Assembly: GCF_014673495.1 (NCBI RefSeq)
Contig: NZ_CP051006.1
Span: 6,537,501 to 6,601,500 of the forward strand
Reading direction: 5' to 3'
DNA length: 64,000 bases
Source: Streptomyces griseofuscus
Lineage (GTDB): Bacteria; Actinomycetota; Actinomycetes; Streptomycetales; Streptomycetaceae
Shown here: positions 1 through 11,280 of the stretch, piece after piece
Layout of the letters: each line of letters starts with the position of its first letter
Position numbering within the stretch: position 1 is the first letter of the stretch
Notes under the pieces: model-generated
Told to the model about the DNA's origin: nothing
Database searches by the model: none
The model's input: the letters and a program-made list of their open reading frames with translations, nothing else
Translations under genes and position numbers: made by a program

Positions 1-2908
<2,908 letters not shown>

Positions 2909-3013
2909 TCAGTTGCTCGCGTCCACTGTGTTAGTTCTGAGGCAACGAACAGTTGCCGGCTAGAGCTGAAACGCATAACTACAAAGTGTGCTTGTTCGCT
3001 CGAAACCATTAGG

Positions 3014-3132
3014 GTTTCGGTGGTCATAGCGTAGGGGAAACGCCCGGTTACATATCGAACCCGGAAGCTAAGCCTTACAGCGCCGATGGTACTGCAGGGG
3101 GGACCCTGTGGGAGAGTAGGACGCCGCCGAAC
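3014..3132 (+). rRNA. 5S ribosomal RNA
   Basis: The 119-nt segment begins with gtttcggtgg and ends with a pairing gccgccgaac, forming helix I. The internal cgaacccggaagctaagc block is typical of 5S rRNA. It follows 23S after a spacer of about 105 nt containing no tRNA, and a strong terminator lies just downstream. Confidence 0.95.
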
Positions 3133-3141
3133 AATCTTTGG

Positions 3142-3191
3142 AGGACCCCTGGTCCCAGCGTTCAGCTGGGACCAGGGGTCCTTTTGTTTTT
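3142..3191 (+). terminator. rRNA operon intrinsic terminator
   Basis: A perfect 18-bp stem (3142-3159 with 3165-3182) encloses a 5-nt loop and is followed by a T-rich run (cttttgttttt). It starts ten bases after the 5S 3' end. A T tract this long is unusual for Streptomyces and fits termination of a highly transcribed rRNA operon. Confidence 0.95.
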
Positions 3192-3224
3192 ACAATGCTT
3201 GCGGTACCGAAGACAGGAGTCACC

Positions 3225-5387
3225 ATGTCCACCAACTCTCCCGACGACCGACCGGAGCGCGATCAGCGGCGACGGGACAGTGGGGACCGTGGCGACCGCG
3301 GCGGCTACCGCGGCGACCGTGGTGACCGCAGTGACCGTGGCGGCTTCCGGCGCGACGACAACCGCGGCGGCGACCGCGGTGGCGACCGTGGCGGGTTCCG
3401 CCGCGATGACCGCCGTGATGACCGTCCCTCGTACGGTCGCCGTGACGACGACCGCAGTGGCGACCGTGGCGGCTTCCGCCGTGACGACAACCGTGGTGGC
3501 GGCTACGGCCGGCGCGACGACCGTCGTGATGACCGACGTGACGATCGCCGGGATGACCGTCCCTCGCGTCCCAGCTTCCAGCGCGATGACCGCGGTGACC
3601 GTGGTCCCCGTCGTGACGACCGCGGTGGCCGCCCCGGTGGCTTCCGCCGCGATGACCGACGCGACGACCGCCCCTCGTTCCGCCGTGATGACGACCGGGG
3701 TGGCGACCGCGGTGGCCGCCCCGGTGGCTTCCGTCGCGATGACCGTCGTGACGACAGCCGTGGCGGTGGCTACGGCCGCCGTGACGACCGCCCGTCCTAC
3801 GGTCGCCGTGATGACGACCGCGGTGGCGACCGTGGCGGCTTCCGCCGTGACGACCGTCGCGATGACAACCGTGGTGGCGGCTACGGCCGGCGCGACGACC
3901 GCCGTGACGATCGCCGGGATGACCGTCCCTCGCGTCCCAGCTTCCAGCGCGATGACCGCGGTGACCGTGGTCCCCGTCGTGACGACCGCGGTGGCCGCCC
4001 CGGTGGCTTCCGCCGTGACGACCGACGCGACGACCGCCCCTCGTTCCGTCGCGATGACGACCGCCCGTCCTACGGTCGCCGTGATGACGACCGCGGTGGC
4101 GACCGTGGCGGCTTCCGTCGCGATGACCGTCGCGATGACAGCCGTGGCGGTGGCTACGGCCGCCGTGACGACCGCCCGTCCTACGGTCGCCGTGATGACG
4201 ACCGCGGTGGCGACCGTGGCGGCTTCCGCCGTGACGACCGTCGCGATGACAACCGTGGCGGTGGCTACGGCCGGCGCGACGACCGCCGTGACGATCGCCG
4301 GGATGACCGTCCCTCGCGTCCCAGCTTCCAGCGTGACGACCGCGGTGACCGTGGTCCCCGTCGTGACGACCGCGGTGGCCGCCCCGGTGGCTTCCGCCGC
4401 GATGACCGACGCGACGACCGCCGGGACAGCCGGGGCGACGACCGCCGTGGCGGTGGCTACGGTCGCCGTGACGACCGGGACCGCGACCGGGACCGTCACC
4501 ACGACCGGGAGCCGATCAAGCGGCTGCCGATCCCGGAGGACGTCACCGGCGACGAGATCGACAAGGACGTCCGGCAGGAGCTCCAGAGCCTGCCCAAGAC
4601 GCTCGCCGAGGACGTCGCCCGCAACCTGGTGATGGTCGCCCGCCTCATCGACGAGGACCCCGAGGGTGCCTACGGCTACTCCAAGGTGGCCCTGCGCCTG
4701 GCGTCCCGTGTGGCCGCCGTCCGCGAGGCCGCCGGTTTCGCGGCGTACGCGAACCAGAAGTACAGCGAGGCCCTCGCCGAGTTCCGTGCCGCCCGCCGGA
4801 TGACGGGCGGCGTGGAGCTGTGGCCGGTGATGGCCGACTGCGAGCGTGGGCTCGGCCGGCCGGAGAAGGCGCTGGACATGGCCGGCGCCCCCGAGGTGCA
4901 CAAGCTGGACAAGGCCGGTCAGGTGGAGATGCGGCTCGTCGCGGCCGGTGCCCGGCGTGACATGGACCAGCTGGACGCGGCCATCGTGACCCTCCAGAGC
5001 TCCGAGCTGGCCTCCAACTCCATCCAGCCGTGGACCGCACGGCTGCGCTACGCCTACGCCGACGCGCTGCTCGCGGTCGGCCGTGAGGACGAGGCGCGGG
5101 AGTGGTTCGCGAAGGCCGTCGAGGCCGACCGGGACGGCAGCACCGACGCCTCCGACCGGCTCGCCGAGATGGATGGCGTGGAGTTCGTGGACGCCCTGGA
5201 CGAGCACGAGGGCGAGGGTGACTCCGCCGAAGCCAAGGCCGCCGACGTTGACGTCGACGCCGATGCCGAGTCTCCCGAGGTCCCGGAGGCCAAGGCTCCC
5301 GAGGCCGAGGCCGACGACAGCGCCGATGACGACCTGGTCGACGACGAGGGCGACGCCGAGCGCGACGAACAGCGCGACAAGGACTGA
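3225..5387 (+). CDS. Arg/Asp/Gly-repeat protein with TPR-like C-terminal domain
   Basis: The product is 720 aa. Residues 1 to about 428 are almost entirely R, D and G with scattered F, Y, S and P, built from motifs such as GGFRRDDRRDD and PSYGRRDDDRGGDRGG; this looks intrinsically disordered and resembles RGG-type RNA-binding segments. Residues about 435-650 form a helical, TPR-like region containing EALAEFRAARRMTGG and DEAREWFAKAVEADRDG. The last 65 residues are strongly acidic. The ATG at 3225 follows AGGAG at 3215-3219; an in-frame upstream ATG lies inside the rRNA terminator and is unlikely. The gene directly follows an rRNA operon but has its own start region. Function is unknown; binding to RNA or ribosomes is inference only. 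Confidence 0.88.
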   Translation: MSTNSPDDRPERDQRRRDSGDRGDRGGYRGDRGDRSDRGGFRRDDNRGGDRGGDRGGFRRDDRRDDRPSYGRRDDDRSGDRGGFRRDDNRGGGYGRRDDRRDDRRDDRRDDRPSRPSFQRDDRGDRGPRRDDRGGRPGGFRRDDRRDDRPSFRRDDDRGGDRGGRPGGFRRDDRRDDSRGGGYGRRDDRPSYGRRDDDRGGDRGGFRRDDRRDDNRGGGYGRRDDRRDDRRDDRPSRPSFQRDDRGDRGPRRDDRGGRPGGFRRDDRRDDRPSFRRDDDRPSYGRRDDDRGGDRGGFRRDDRRDDSRGGGYGRRDDRPSYGRRDDDRGGDRGGFRRDDRRDDNRGGGYGRRDDRRDDRRDDRPSRPSFQRDDRGDRGPRRDDRGGRPGGFRRDDRRDDRRDSRGDDRRGGGYGRRDDRDRDRDRHHDREPIKRLPIPEDVTGDEIDKDVRQELQSLPKTLAEDVARNLVMVARLIDEDPEGAYGYSKVALRLASRVAAVREAAGFAAYANQKYSEALAEFRAARRMTGGVELWPVMADCERGLGRPEKALDMAGAPEVHKLDKAGQVEMRLVAAGARRDMDQLDAAIVTLQSSELASNSIQPWTARLRYAYADALLAVGREDEAREWFAKAVEADRDGSTDASDRLAEMDGVEFVDALDEHEGEGDSAEAKAADVDVDADAESPEVPEAKAPEAEADDSADDDLVDDEGDAERDEQRDKD
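3496..4440 (+). repeat. About 380-bp imperfect tandem repeats inside the RDG gene
   Basis: Three long units are visible, marked by recurrence of ggctacggccggcgcgac at 3501, 3879 and 4263, giving spacings of 378 and 384 bp (126 and 128 codons). Each unit encodes the series GGGYGRR..., PSRPSFQRDDRGDRG, RRDDRGGRPGGFRRDD. Smaller RDD/GGDRGG motifs repeat within each unit. The spacing keeps the reading frame, so the array expands or contracts without disrupting the gene. The repetitive composition also leaves long spurious frames open on both strands here. Confidence 0.9.
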
Positions 5388-5415
5388 CGACTGACGCCCG
5401 TCGGTGAGTGATCGA

Positions 5416-5448
5416 GGGGGCAGGTTCCCGACGGAACCTGCCCCCTTT
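5416..5448. terminator. Hairpin terminator between convergent genes
   Basis: A 13-bp perfect stem (5416-5428 with 5433-5445) with a 4-nt loop is followed by ttt. It lies between the RDG-repeat gene and the convergent DUF1015 gene and could serve both strands. Confidence 0.8.
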
Positions 5449-5495
5449 CGCATACCCGCGACCGTCCCCGGAGCAGCGCCCCGAGCCGCCCGGGA

Positions 5496-6779
5496 TCAGA
5501 TCTCCAGCGCCCGCAGCACCAGCCCCGACGCCGGCTTCGGCCCGAACGACGTCGACTTGCGCGGCATGGTCACGCCCTGGCGGGCCAGATCGCGTACGAC
5601 CTCCTCGCGCACCGGGTGCATCAGCACGGCCGTACCGCCGTCGCGCTCGGCCTTCGCCACGGTCGCGGCCGTGTCATGGATGTAGGCGATGTGCGCCGGG
5701 GAGTCCTCGGGGATGTGCCAGACGTGTTCCAGCAGGGCCGCGTGCAGGACCGTGGCGTCCAGGGAGCGCCAGGCGGCCGGGCGGTCCGCGGGGACGGCAC
5801 GGTCCAGCAGCGCCGGGTCCGGGCGGTCCAGCAGATGGAAGGCGCCGTCGCCGGCCAGCAGGAAGGCGTTGCCAGCGCAGGACGCGTCCGCCAGCGCCGC
5901 CAGGGCCTCGGCCAGCGGCACCTGGAGGTGTCGTACCTGGAACAGGCCCTCCACGGCGGCCAGCGCGTCCGCCACCGGCAGGCCGTGCAGCAGCCGGTGA
6001 ATGGCGCGCACGCGCAGCGGATAGCGGGCCGTGTCGACCAGCAGGACGAGGCCGTAGTCCCAGGGGCCGGGCCCGGACTGCTCGTCGCGCAGCCGCAGAT
6101 AGGTGGCCCAGCGGTGGTGGCCGTCGGCGATCAGGGCCTGGTGATGGGCCAGACCGGACTGGATCCTGGCCACGTCGGTGGCGTCCGTGATCGCCCACAG
6201 GCGGTGCCGGAAGCCGTCCTCGGTGGTGGTGGCCAGCAGCGGCGGCTTCTCCGCGGTGCGCTCCACCACCTCGGCGGCCGTGCCGTCGCCGCGGTAGGTC
6301 AGCAGCAGCGGTTCCAGGTTGGCGCGGGTGGCGCGCATCAGGGCGGCGCGCTCGGCGACCACCGGCGCCATGACGCCCTCGTGCGGCAGCACCACGCCCT
6401 CGGCCGGTTCGGAGACCCGCAGCGTGCCGATGACACCGCGCTGGAGCATGCCCTCGCCGTCGCTCTGCTCGTACACGTACAGGGCGGGTTCGGGGTCCGC
6501 GGCGAGGATGCCCTCGGCGAGCCAGCGGCGCAGCGTGTCGGCGGCCTGCTCGGTGCGTTCGCTGGGCGTGTGGGCCTCGGGGAGGATCAGCCGGACGATG
6601 TTGTGGGGGTCCGCCGACTGGAGGTGGTGCACTCCGTCGGGCCGTACCACGACGTCGTACGGCGGGGAGGTGACGGAGGCCAGGCTGCCGACCCGATCGG
6701 GGTCGTATCGAAGGCCGCGGAACGGGGTGAGTTCCAGGCCCCGGCGCGCCATTGCTTCCGAGTGACCTGCTGTGTCCAT
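5496..6779 (-). CDS. DUF1015 family protein
   Basis: The 427-aa product reads as a DUF1015 family protein. It has the family's early ...LTPFRGLRYDPDRVG... and SPPYDV segments, and a central LIADGHHRWATYLRLRDE stretch with the conserved DGHHR motif. The biochemical function of the family is not established. I chose the ATG at 6779 because TACGAT lies on the minus strand 12 nt upstream, which fits a leaderless transcript; an internal ATG at 6752 with a weak ggaag is the alternative. The gene is divergent from the HAD phosphatase gene, with 69 bp between starts. Confidence 0.88.
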   Translation of the reverse strand: MDTAGHSEAMARRGLELTPFRGLRYDPDRVGSLASVTSPPYDVVVRPDGVHHLQSADPHNIVRLILPEAHTPSERTEQAADTLRRWLAEGILAADPEPALYVYEQSDGEGMLQRGVIGTLRVSEPAEGVVLPHEGVMAPVVAERAALMRATRANLEPLLLTYRGDGTAAEVVERTAEKPPLLATTTEDGFRHRLWAITDATDVARIQSGLAHHQALIADGHHRWATYLRLRDEQSGPGPWDYGLVLLVDTARYPLRVRAIHRLLHGLPVADALAAVEGLFQVRHLQVPLAEALAALADASCAGNAFLLAGDGAFHLLDRPDPALLDRAVPADRPAAWRSLDATVLHAALLEHVWHIPEDSPAHIAYIHDTAATVAKAERDGGTAVLMHPVREEVVRDLARQGVTMPRKSTSFGPKPASGLVLRALEI

Positions 6780-6785
6780 CCCGGC

Positions 6786-6791
6786 ATCGTA
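6786..6791 (-). promoter_or_regulatory. Candidate -10 box for a leaderless DUF1015 transcript
   Basis: Read on the minus strand this is TACGAT, with its first base 12 nt before the ATG at 6779. No Shine-Dalgarno sequence is seen. The same geometry recurs at several other genes in the window. Confidence 0.45.
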
Positions 6792-6848
6792 TGTCAGTGG
6801 CATGCGGGATGATCGGGGGTAAGCGAGCGAGCGAGGAGCGATGCGGAT

Positions 6849-7877
6849 ATGAGCGACGGCGTCAGGACCGGGCCCGAGAGCAGCGAGCGGCCCCTGAGCG
6901 AGGCGTACGACACGGCGCTGCTCGACCTCGACGGGGTGGTGTACGCGGGTGGCAACGCGATCGCGCACGCCGTCGGCTCCCTGGAGCGGGCCCGCGCGGG
7001 CGGGATGCACCTGGCGTACGTCACCAACAACGCGCTGCGTACGCCGGGCGCGGTCGCCGAGCATCTGACCGAGCTGGGGATACCGGCGGCGGCCGAGGAC
7101 GTCATCACCTCGGCGCAGGCGGTGGCCCGGCTGATCGCGGAGCAGGTGCCGGCGGGGGCGCGGGTGCTGGTGATCGGCGGTGAGGGGCTGCGGGTGGCGC
7201 TGCGCGAGCGGGGCCTTGAGCCGGTGGAGTCGGCGGACGACGATCCGGCGGCGGTGGTGCAGGGGTACGGCGGGCCCGAGCTGACCTGGGACCGGTTCGC
7301 GGAGGCGTCGTACGCGGTGGCGCGCGGGGTGCCGTGGTTCGCGTCGAACACCGATCTGACGATCCCGAGCGGGCGCGGGATCGCGCCGGGCAACGGGGCT
7401 GCGGTGGAGGTCGTACGGATCGCGACGGGCAAGGAGCCGCAGGTGGCGGGCAAGCCGCTGCCGCCGATGCACCGGGAGACGGTCATCCGGACCGGCGCGA
7501 AGCGGCCGCTGGTGGTGGGGGACCGGCTGGACACCGACATCGAGGGCGCGTTCAACGGCGGGGTGGACTCGCTCCTGGTGCTGACCGGCGTCACCGACGG
7601 CCCCCGGCTGCTGGCCGCGACGCCGGAGCACCGGCCGACGTATGTGGACGCGGATCTGCGCGGGCTGCTCACCGGCCAGCCGGAAATCACCCGGGAGGGT
7701 GAGGGATTCCGGTGCGGCGGGTGGACGGCGACGGCCGGGAACACCCGGCTGGAGCTGGACGGCGACGGCGAGGCCCTCGACGGACTGCGGGCGCTGTGCG
7801 CGGCGGCGTGGACGGCGGCCGGGGAGGGCTCCTGCGAGCTGGACGGAGGGAAGGCGCTGGCGCGGCTCGGACTCTGA
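6849..7877 (+). CDS. HAD-IIA family phosphatase (NagD/phosphoglycolate phosphatase-like)
   Basis: The 342-aa product is a HAD-superfamily hydrolase of the NagD class. ALLDLDGVVYAG supplies the nucleophile Asp26 and acid/base Asp28, VTNNA is motif II, and LVVGDRLDTDIEGAFNGG is motif IV. The substrate cannot be told from sequence; sugar phosphates or 2-phosphoglycolate are usual for the class. The ATG at 6849 follows AGGAG at 6834-6838. M. tuberculosis has a HAD gene at the equivalent place before tlyA, so this is part of the conserved block despite the iron-transport insertion downstream. Confidence 0.9.
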   Translation: MSDGVRTGPESSERPLSEAYDTALLDLDGVVYAGGNAIAHAVGSLERARAGGMHLAYVTNNALRTPGAVAEHLTELGIPAAAEDVITSAQAVARLIAEQVPAGARVLVIGGEGLRVALRERGLEPVESADDDPAAVVQGYGGPELTWDRFAEASYAVARGVPWFASNTDLTIPSGRGIAPGNGAAVEVVRIATGKEPQVAGKPLPPMHRETVIRTGAKRPLVVGDRLDTDIEGAFNGGVDSLLVLTGVTDGPRLLAATPEHRPTYVDADLRGLLTGQPEITREGEGFRCGGWTATAGNTRLELDGDGEALDGLRALCAAAWTAAGEGSCELDGGKALARLGL

Positions 7878-7958
7878 GTCGCCTTCAGCCGGCTCGGCGG
7901 CTGAGCCGCCCGTCAGGGCGTCGCGCGGCTTTCGGTACCCGGGGACCTCGACCCCAAA

Positions 7959-7977
7959 GGAGGATAGGCTAACCTAA
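7959..7977. promoter_or_regulatory. Iron box (IdeR/DmdR-type operator)
   Basis: By my count the 19-mer matches the consensus TTAGGTTAGGCTAACCTAA at 16 of 19 positions; the right 13 bases, taggctaacctaa, are exact. It ends 5 nt before the GTG of the first permease gene and overlaps the only Shine-Dalgarno-like ggagg there. A DtxR-family repressor loaded with Fe2+ would block the operon. Confidence 0.85.
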
Positions 7978-7981
7978 CCTC

Positions 7982-9025
7982 GTGTTGGTCGACAGTCCTC
8001 CGGAACCGCGCGCGGCGACCGCCCCCGCGCCCCCAACCCGCCGTGCGGTGCGGCCCCTTGGGCTGCTGCTCTCCGTCGTGCTCCTGACGCTGGTCGCCGT
8101 GGCGAGCATCGCGATCGGGGCGAAGGCGCTCACCCTGGCACAGGTCTGGCACGGCCTGTTCCACGGCTCGGGCACCTACGGCGACGTCGTGGTGGACGAG
8201 CGTCTCGCGCGCACCGTGCTCGGGCTGCTGGCCGGCGCCGCCCTCGGCCTGTCCGGCGCGGTGCTCCAGGCGCTCACCCGCAATCCGCTGGCCGACCCCG
8301 GGCTGCTCGGCATCAATGCCGGCGCCTCGGCGGCCGTCGTCACCGCCATCTCCTTCTTCGGCGTCACCAGCCTGAGCGGCTATGTGTGGTTCGCCTTCCT
8401 CGGCGCCGCGGCGGTGGGGGCGCTGGTCTGGTTCCTGGGCGGCAGCCGGGGCGCCACCCCGGTCCGCCTCGCCCTCGCCGGTACGGCGATCAGCGCCGCT
8501 CTGTACGGCTATCTCCAAGCCGTGATGATCATGGACGACGCGGCGCTCGGCCGGATGCGCTTCTGGACCGTGGGCTCACTGGCCTCCGCGAGCGAGACGA
8601 CCATCGTGCAGGTGCTGCCGTTCCTCGCGGTGGGCGGTGTGCTCGCCCTCGGGCTGGCCCGGCCGCTGAACGCCGTGACCATGGGCGACGACACCGCCCG
8701 CGCCCTCGGCGCCCATCTGAACCGCACCCGCGCCCTGGCCATGCTGGCCGCCACCGTGCTGTGCGGCGCCGCGACCGCCGCCTGCGGCCCCATCGTCTTC
8801 GTCGGCCTGATGGTCCCGCACGCGGTGCGCTCCTTCACCGGCCCCGACCTGCGCTGGATCCTGCCGTACGCCGCCGTCCTGTCGCCCGTGCTGCTGCTCG
8901 GCGCCGATGTCATCGGCCGGGTCGTGGCCCGCCCCGCGGAGCTCCAGGTCGGCATCGTCACCGCGGTCATCGGCGGCCCGGTCTTCATCTTTCTGGTACG
9001 ACGACGGAGGACGGCCCAGCTGTGA
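7982..9025 (+). CDS. Iron(III)-siderophore ABC transporter permease 1 (FecCD family)
   Basis: The 347-aa protein is a FecCD/BtuC-type permease with about ten hydrophobic segments. The family signatures RTVLGLLAGAALGLSGAVLQ and TRNPLADPGLLGINAGA are present. It should form a heterodimer with the next gene product and import ferric siderophore across the membrane. The start is GTG at 7982; the only SD-like sequence is 18 nt away inside the iron box, so initiation may be near-leaderless. It is first in a three-gene operon that lacks a substrate-binding lipoprotein. Confidence 0.93.
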   Translation: MLVDSPPEPRAATAPAPPTRRAVRPLGLLLSVVLLTLVAVASIAIGAKALTLAQVWHGLFHGSGTYGDVVVDERLARTVLGLLAGAALGLSGAVLQALTRNPLADPGLLGINAGASAAVVTAISFFGVTSLSGYVWFAFLGAAAVGALVWFLGGSRGATPVRLALAGTAISAALYGYLQAVMIMDDAALGRMRFWTVGSLASASETTIVQVLPFLAVGGVLALGLARPLNAVTMGDDTARALGAHLNRTRALAMLAATVLCGAATAACGPIVFVGLMVPHAVRSFTGPDLRWILPYAAVLSPVLLLGADVIGRVVARPAELQVGIVTAVIGGPVFIFLVRRRRTAQL

Positions 9026-10068
9026 GGACACACCCCAGGAGCCGTGCCGTACGCGTCCCCGGCGGGCTGTCGCTGCGCCTGGACCCGCGTGCGCTGACCG
9101 TCGTCGTCCTGCTGCTGCTCGCCGCGCTCGCCGCCGGTCTCGCGCTGATCGGCACCGGCGACGCGCGGATCCCCGTGGCCGACGTGGTGCGGACGCTCGC
9201 CGGCAACGGCAACGCCTACCAGCACTTCATCGTCCATGAACTGCGCCTGCCCCGGGTCCTCGTCGGGCTGCTGGTGGGCGCCTCGCTCGGGCTCGGCGGC
9301 GCCCTGTTCCAGTCCGTCTCCCGCAATCCGCTGGGCAGCCCGGACGTGCTGGGTCTGTCGCAGGGGGCGACGGCGGGCGCGCTGGTGGTGATCGTGCTGA
9401 TGTCCGGCAGCGCCGCCGAGGTCACCCTCGGCGCGCTGATCGGCGGCCTGGTCACCGGGCTCGCCATCTATCTGCTCGCCTGGAAGCAGGGGGTGCACGG
9501 ATACCGGCTCGTCCTGGTCGGCATCGGCGTCAGCGCGGTCGTCACCGCCGTCAACGGCTATCTGCTCACCAAGGCCGACCTGGTCGACGCGGCCCGCGCG
9601 GTGGTCTGGATGACCGGCTCGCTCGACGGCCGCGACTGGGACCAGGTCTGGCCGCTGCTCGGGCTGTGCGCCGTGCTGCTGCCGCTGGTCCTCACCTACG
9701 GCCGGGGCCTGCGGATGCTGGAGATGGGCGACGACACCGCGGGCGCCCTCGGAGTGCCGGTGCAGCGGGTGCGGCTGATCCTCATGGTCAGCGCCGTGCT
9801 GCTCACCGCGGCCGCCACCGCCGCCGCCGGACCGGTCAGCTTCGTCGCCCTCACCGCCCCCCAGCTCGCCCGCCGCCTCACCCGCTCGCCGGGCCCCAAC
9901 CTGGTGGCCTCCCTCTGCATGGGCGCCGCCCTGCTCGTCACCGCCGACTGGGCCTCGCAGCGCGTCTTCGGCGCGGGACGGCTGCCCGTCGGCGTGGTCA
10001 CCGGCGTCCTCGGCGGCGGCTATCTGCTGTGGCTGCTGGTCACCGAGCGCCGGGCCGGCCGGATATGA
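9022..10068 (+). CDS. Iron(III)-siderophore ABC transporter permease 2 (FecCD family)
   Basis: The 348-aa protein is the second FecCD permease, with LRLPRVLVGLLVGASLGLGG near the start and SRNPLGSPDVLGLSQGA. The GTG at 9022 overlaps the preceding TGA by four bases (GTGA), with GGAGG at 9006-9010, so translation is probably coupled. It is a distant paralogue of permease 1, as is usual for heterodimeric siderophore importers. Confidence 0.93.
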   Translation: MRTHPRSRAVRVPGGLSLRLDPRALTVVVLLLLAALAAGLALIGTGDARIPVADVVRTLAGNGNAYQHFIVHELRLPRVLVGLLVGASLGLGGALFQSVSRNPLGSPDVLGLSQGATAGALVVIVLMSGSAAEVTLGALIGGLVTGLAIYLLAWKQGVHGYRLVLVGIGVSAVVTAVNGYLLTKADLVDAARAVVWMTGSLDGRDWDQVWPLLGLCAVLLPLVLTYGRGLRMLEMGDDTAGALGVPVQRVRLILMVSAVLLTAAATAAAGPVSFVALTAPQLARRLTRSPGPNLVASLCMGAALLVTADWASQRVFGAGRLPVGVVTGVLGGGYLLWLLVTERRAGRI

Positions 10069-10094
10069 GCGCCACCCGTTTCCCTAGGAGCACT

Positions 10095-10907
10095 GTGAAC
10101 CGCCTGTCCGCCGAGCACGTCACCCTCGCCTACGACCAGCGGGTCATCGCCGAGCAGTTGTCGGTGGAGATCCCCGACCACTCCTTCACGGTGATCGTCG
10201 GGCCGAACGCGTGCGGCAAGTCGACGCTGCTACGGGCCCTGTCCCGGATGCTGAAGCCCAGCCAGGGCAAGGTCCTGCTCGACGGGCAGGCCATCGGGTC
10301 GCTGCCCGCCAAGCAGGTCGCCCGCACCCTCGGCCTGCTCCCGCAGTCGGCCGTCGCGCCGGAGGGCATCACCGTCGCCGACCTGGTCGGCCGGGGCCGC
10401 TATCCGCACCAGGGCCTGCTGCGCCAGTGGTCCACCGAGGACGAGCGCGTCGTCCAGGAGTCCATGCGGCAGACCGGGGTCGCGGAGCTGGCCGAGCGGT
10501 ATGTCGACGAACTCTCCGGCGGGCAGCGGCAGCGGGTGTGGATCGCCATGGCGCTCGCCCAGCAGACCCCGCTGCTGCTCCTGGACGAGCCCACCACCTA
10601 TCTCGACATCCAGCACCAGATCGATGTCCTCGACCTGTGCGCCGAACTGCACGAGACCCAGGGCCGCACCCTGGTCGCCGTCCTGCACGACCTGAACCAC
10701 GCGGCCCGCTACGCCACCCATCTGATCGCCCTGCGCGGCGGTGAGGTGATCGCCGAGGGCGCGCCGAACGACATCGTCACGGCCGAGCTGGTGGAGCGGG
10801 TGTTCGGGCTGAAGTGCCAGGTCATCGAGGACCCGGAGACGGGGACCCCGCTGGTCGTGCCGGCCGCCCGCAAGGCACGGGCTCAGCGGGTCACAGCAGC
10901 TTCCTGA
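10095..10907 (+). CDS. Iron(III)-siderophore ABC transporter ATP-binding protein
   Basis: The 270-aa ATPase has Walker A GPNACGKST (residues 36-44), signature LSGGQRQR, Walker B LLLLDEPT and the switch His in VLHDLNHA. It powers the two FecCD permeases. I chose GTG 10095 because AGGAG (10086-10090) precedes it; an ATG at 10065 that overlaps the permease stop codon would add ten residues and is possible. The 3' end overlaps the convergent SCP2-like gene by 17 bp. Confidence 0.93.
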   Translation: MNRLSAEHVTLAYDQRVIAEQLSVEIPDHSFTVIVGPNACGKSTLLRALSRMLKPSQGKVLLDGQAIGSLPAKQVARTLGLLPQSAVAPEGITVADLVGRGRYPHQGLLRQWSTEDERVVQESMRQTGVAELAERYVDELSGGQRQRVWIAMALAQQTPLLLLDEPTTYLDIQHQIDVLDLCAELHETQGRTLVAVLHDLNHAARYATHLIALRGGEVIAEGAPNDIVTAELVERVFGLKCQVIEDPETGTPLVVPAARKARAQRVTAAS

Positions 10908-11238
10908 GCCGGAACAGATCCAGCAGGCTCGCCTCCAGGCGCACCCGGCCCTTGCCCCAGGCGGTCGCGAAGTGCAGCCCGCCGCCCACCAGGGCCAGCA
11001 GATCGTCACCGGCCATCGCCAGCCTGATCTGCGCCCGCTCCCGCGGGGGTCCGGGCAGGGTCTCGTCCACCGCCAGGCGGCCCCCGGTCATCCGGCCCGC
11101 GAAGGTGACGTCCAGATCGGTGATGTGGCAGCTCACCGAGCGTTCGAGCGCGGCGGCGTCCCGCACGTCGCCCTCGGCGCCCCCCATGTTGTCCGAAAGC
11201 TTTCGCAGTGCGGCGCGGCACTCCTCGATCGTGGCCAT
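10891..11238 (-). CDS. SCP2-like sterol-transfer-domain protein
   Basis: The 115-aa protein ends in a small alpha/beta region (ITDLDVTFAGRMTGGRLAV, RLAMAGDDLLALVGGGLHFATAWGKGR) that resembles SCP2-type domains in actinobacterial proteins. The ligand is unknown. Start ATG 11238; a minus-strand TACCGT sits 14 nt upstream and only a weak ggtgg could act as SD. It is divergent from the gene at 11281, with 42 bp between the start codons, and converges on the iron-importer ATPase. Confidence 0.7.
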   Translation of the reverse strand: MATIEECRAALRKLSDNMGGAEGDVRDAAALERSVSCHITDLDVTFAGRMTGGRLAVDETLPGPPRERAQIRLAMAGDDLLALVGGGLHFATAWGKGRVRLEASLLDLFRLRKLL

Positions 11239-11246
11239 CGCCACCG

Positions 11247-11274
11247 ACGGTACCCCAGCGGTTCGATGTAGCGT
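11247..11274. promoter_or_regulatory. Back-to-back -10 boxes in a 42-bp divergent intergenic gap
   Basis: The minus-strand TACCGT (11247-11252) lies 14 nt before the ATG at 11238, and the plus-strand TAGCGT (11269-11274) lies 12 nt before the ATG at 11281. Both genes lack a convincing SD. Each -35 region would fall at or inside the opposite gene's start, so the two promoters should exclude each other. Confidence 0.4.
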
Positions 11275-11280
11275 CTGGGC

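Noticed and set aside
3162..5453. Very long open frame on the minus strand opposite the RDG-repeat gene, and another in a second plus frame
   Set aside because: They come from the repetitive GAC/CGN composition. Their translations are Val/Ala/Thr strings, with no SD, and the real frame has the TPR-like domain.
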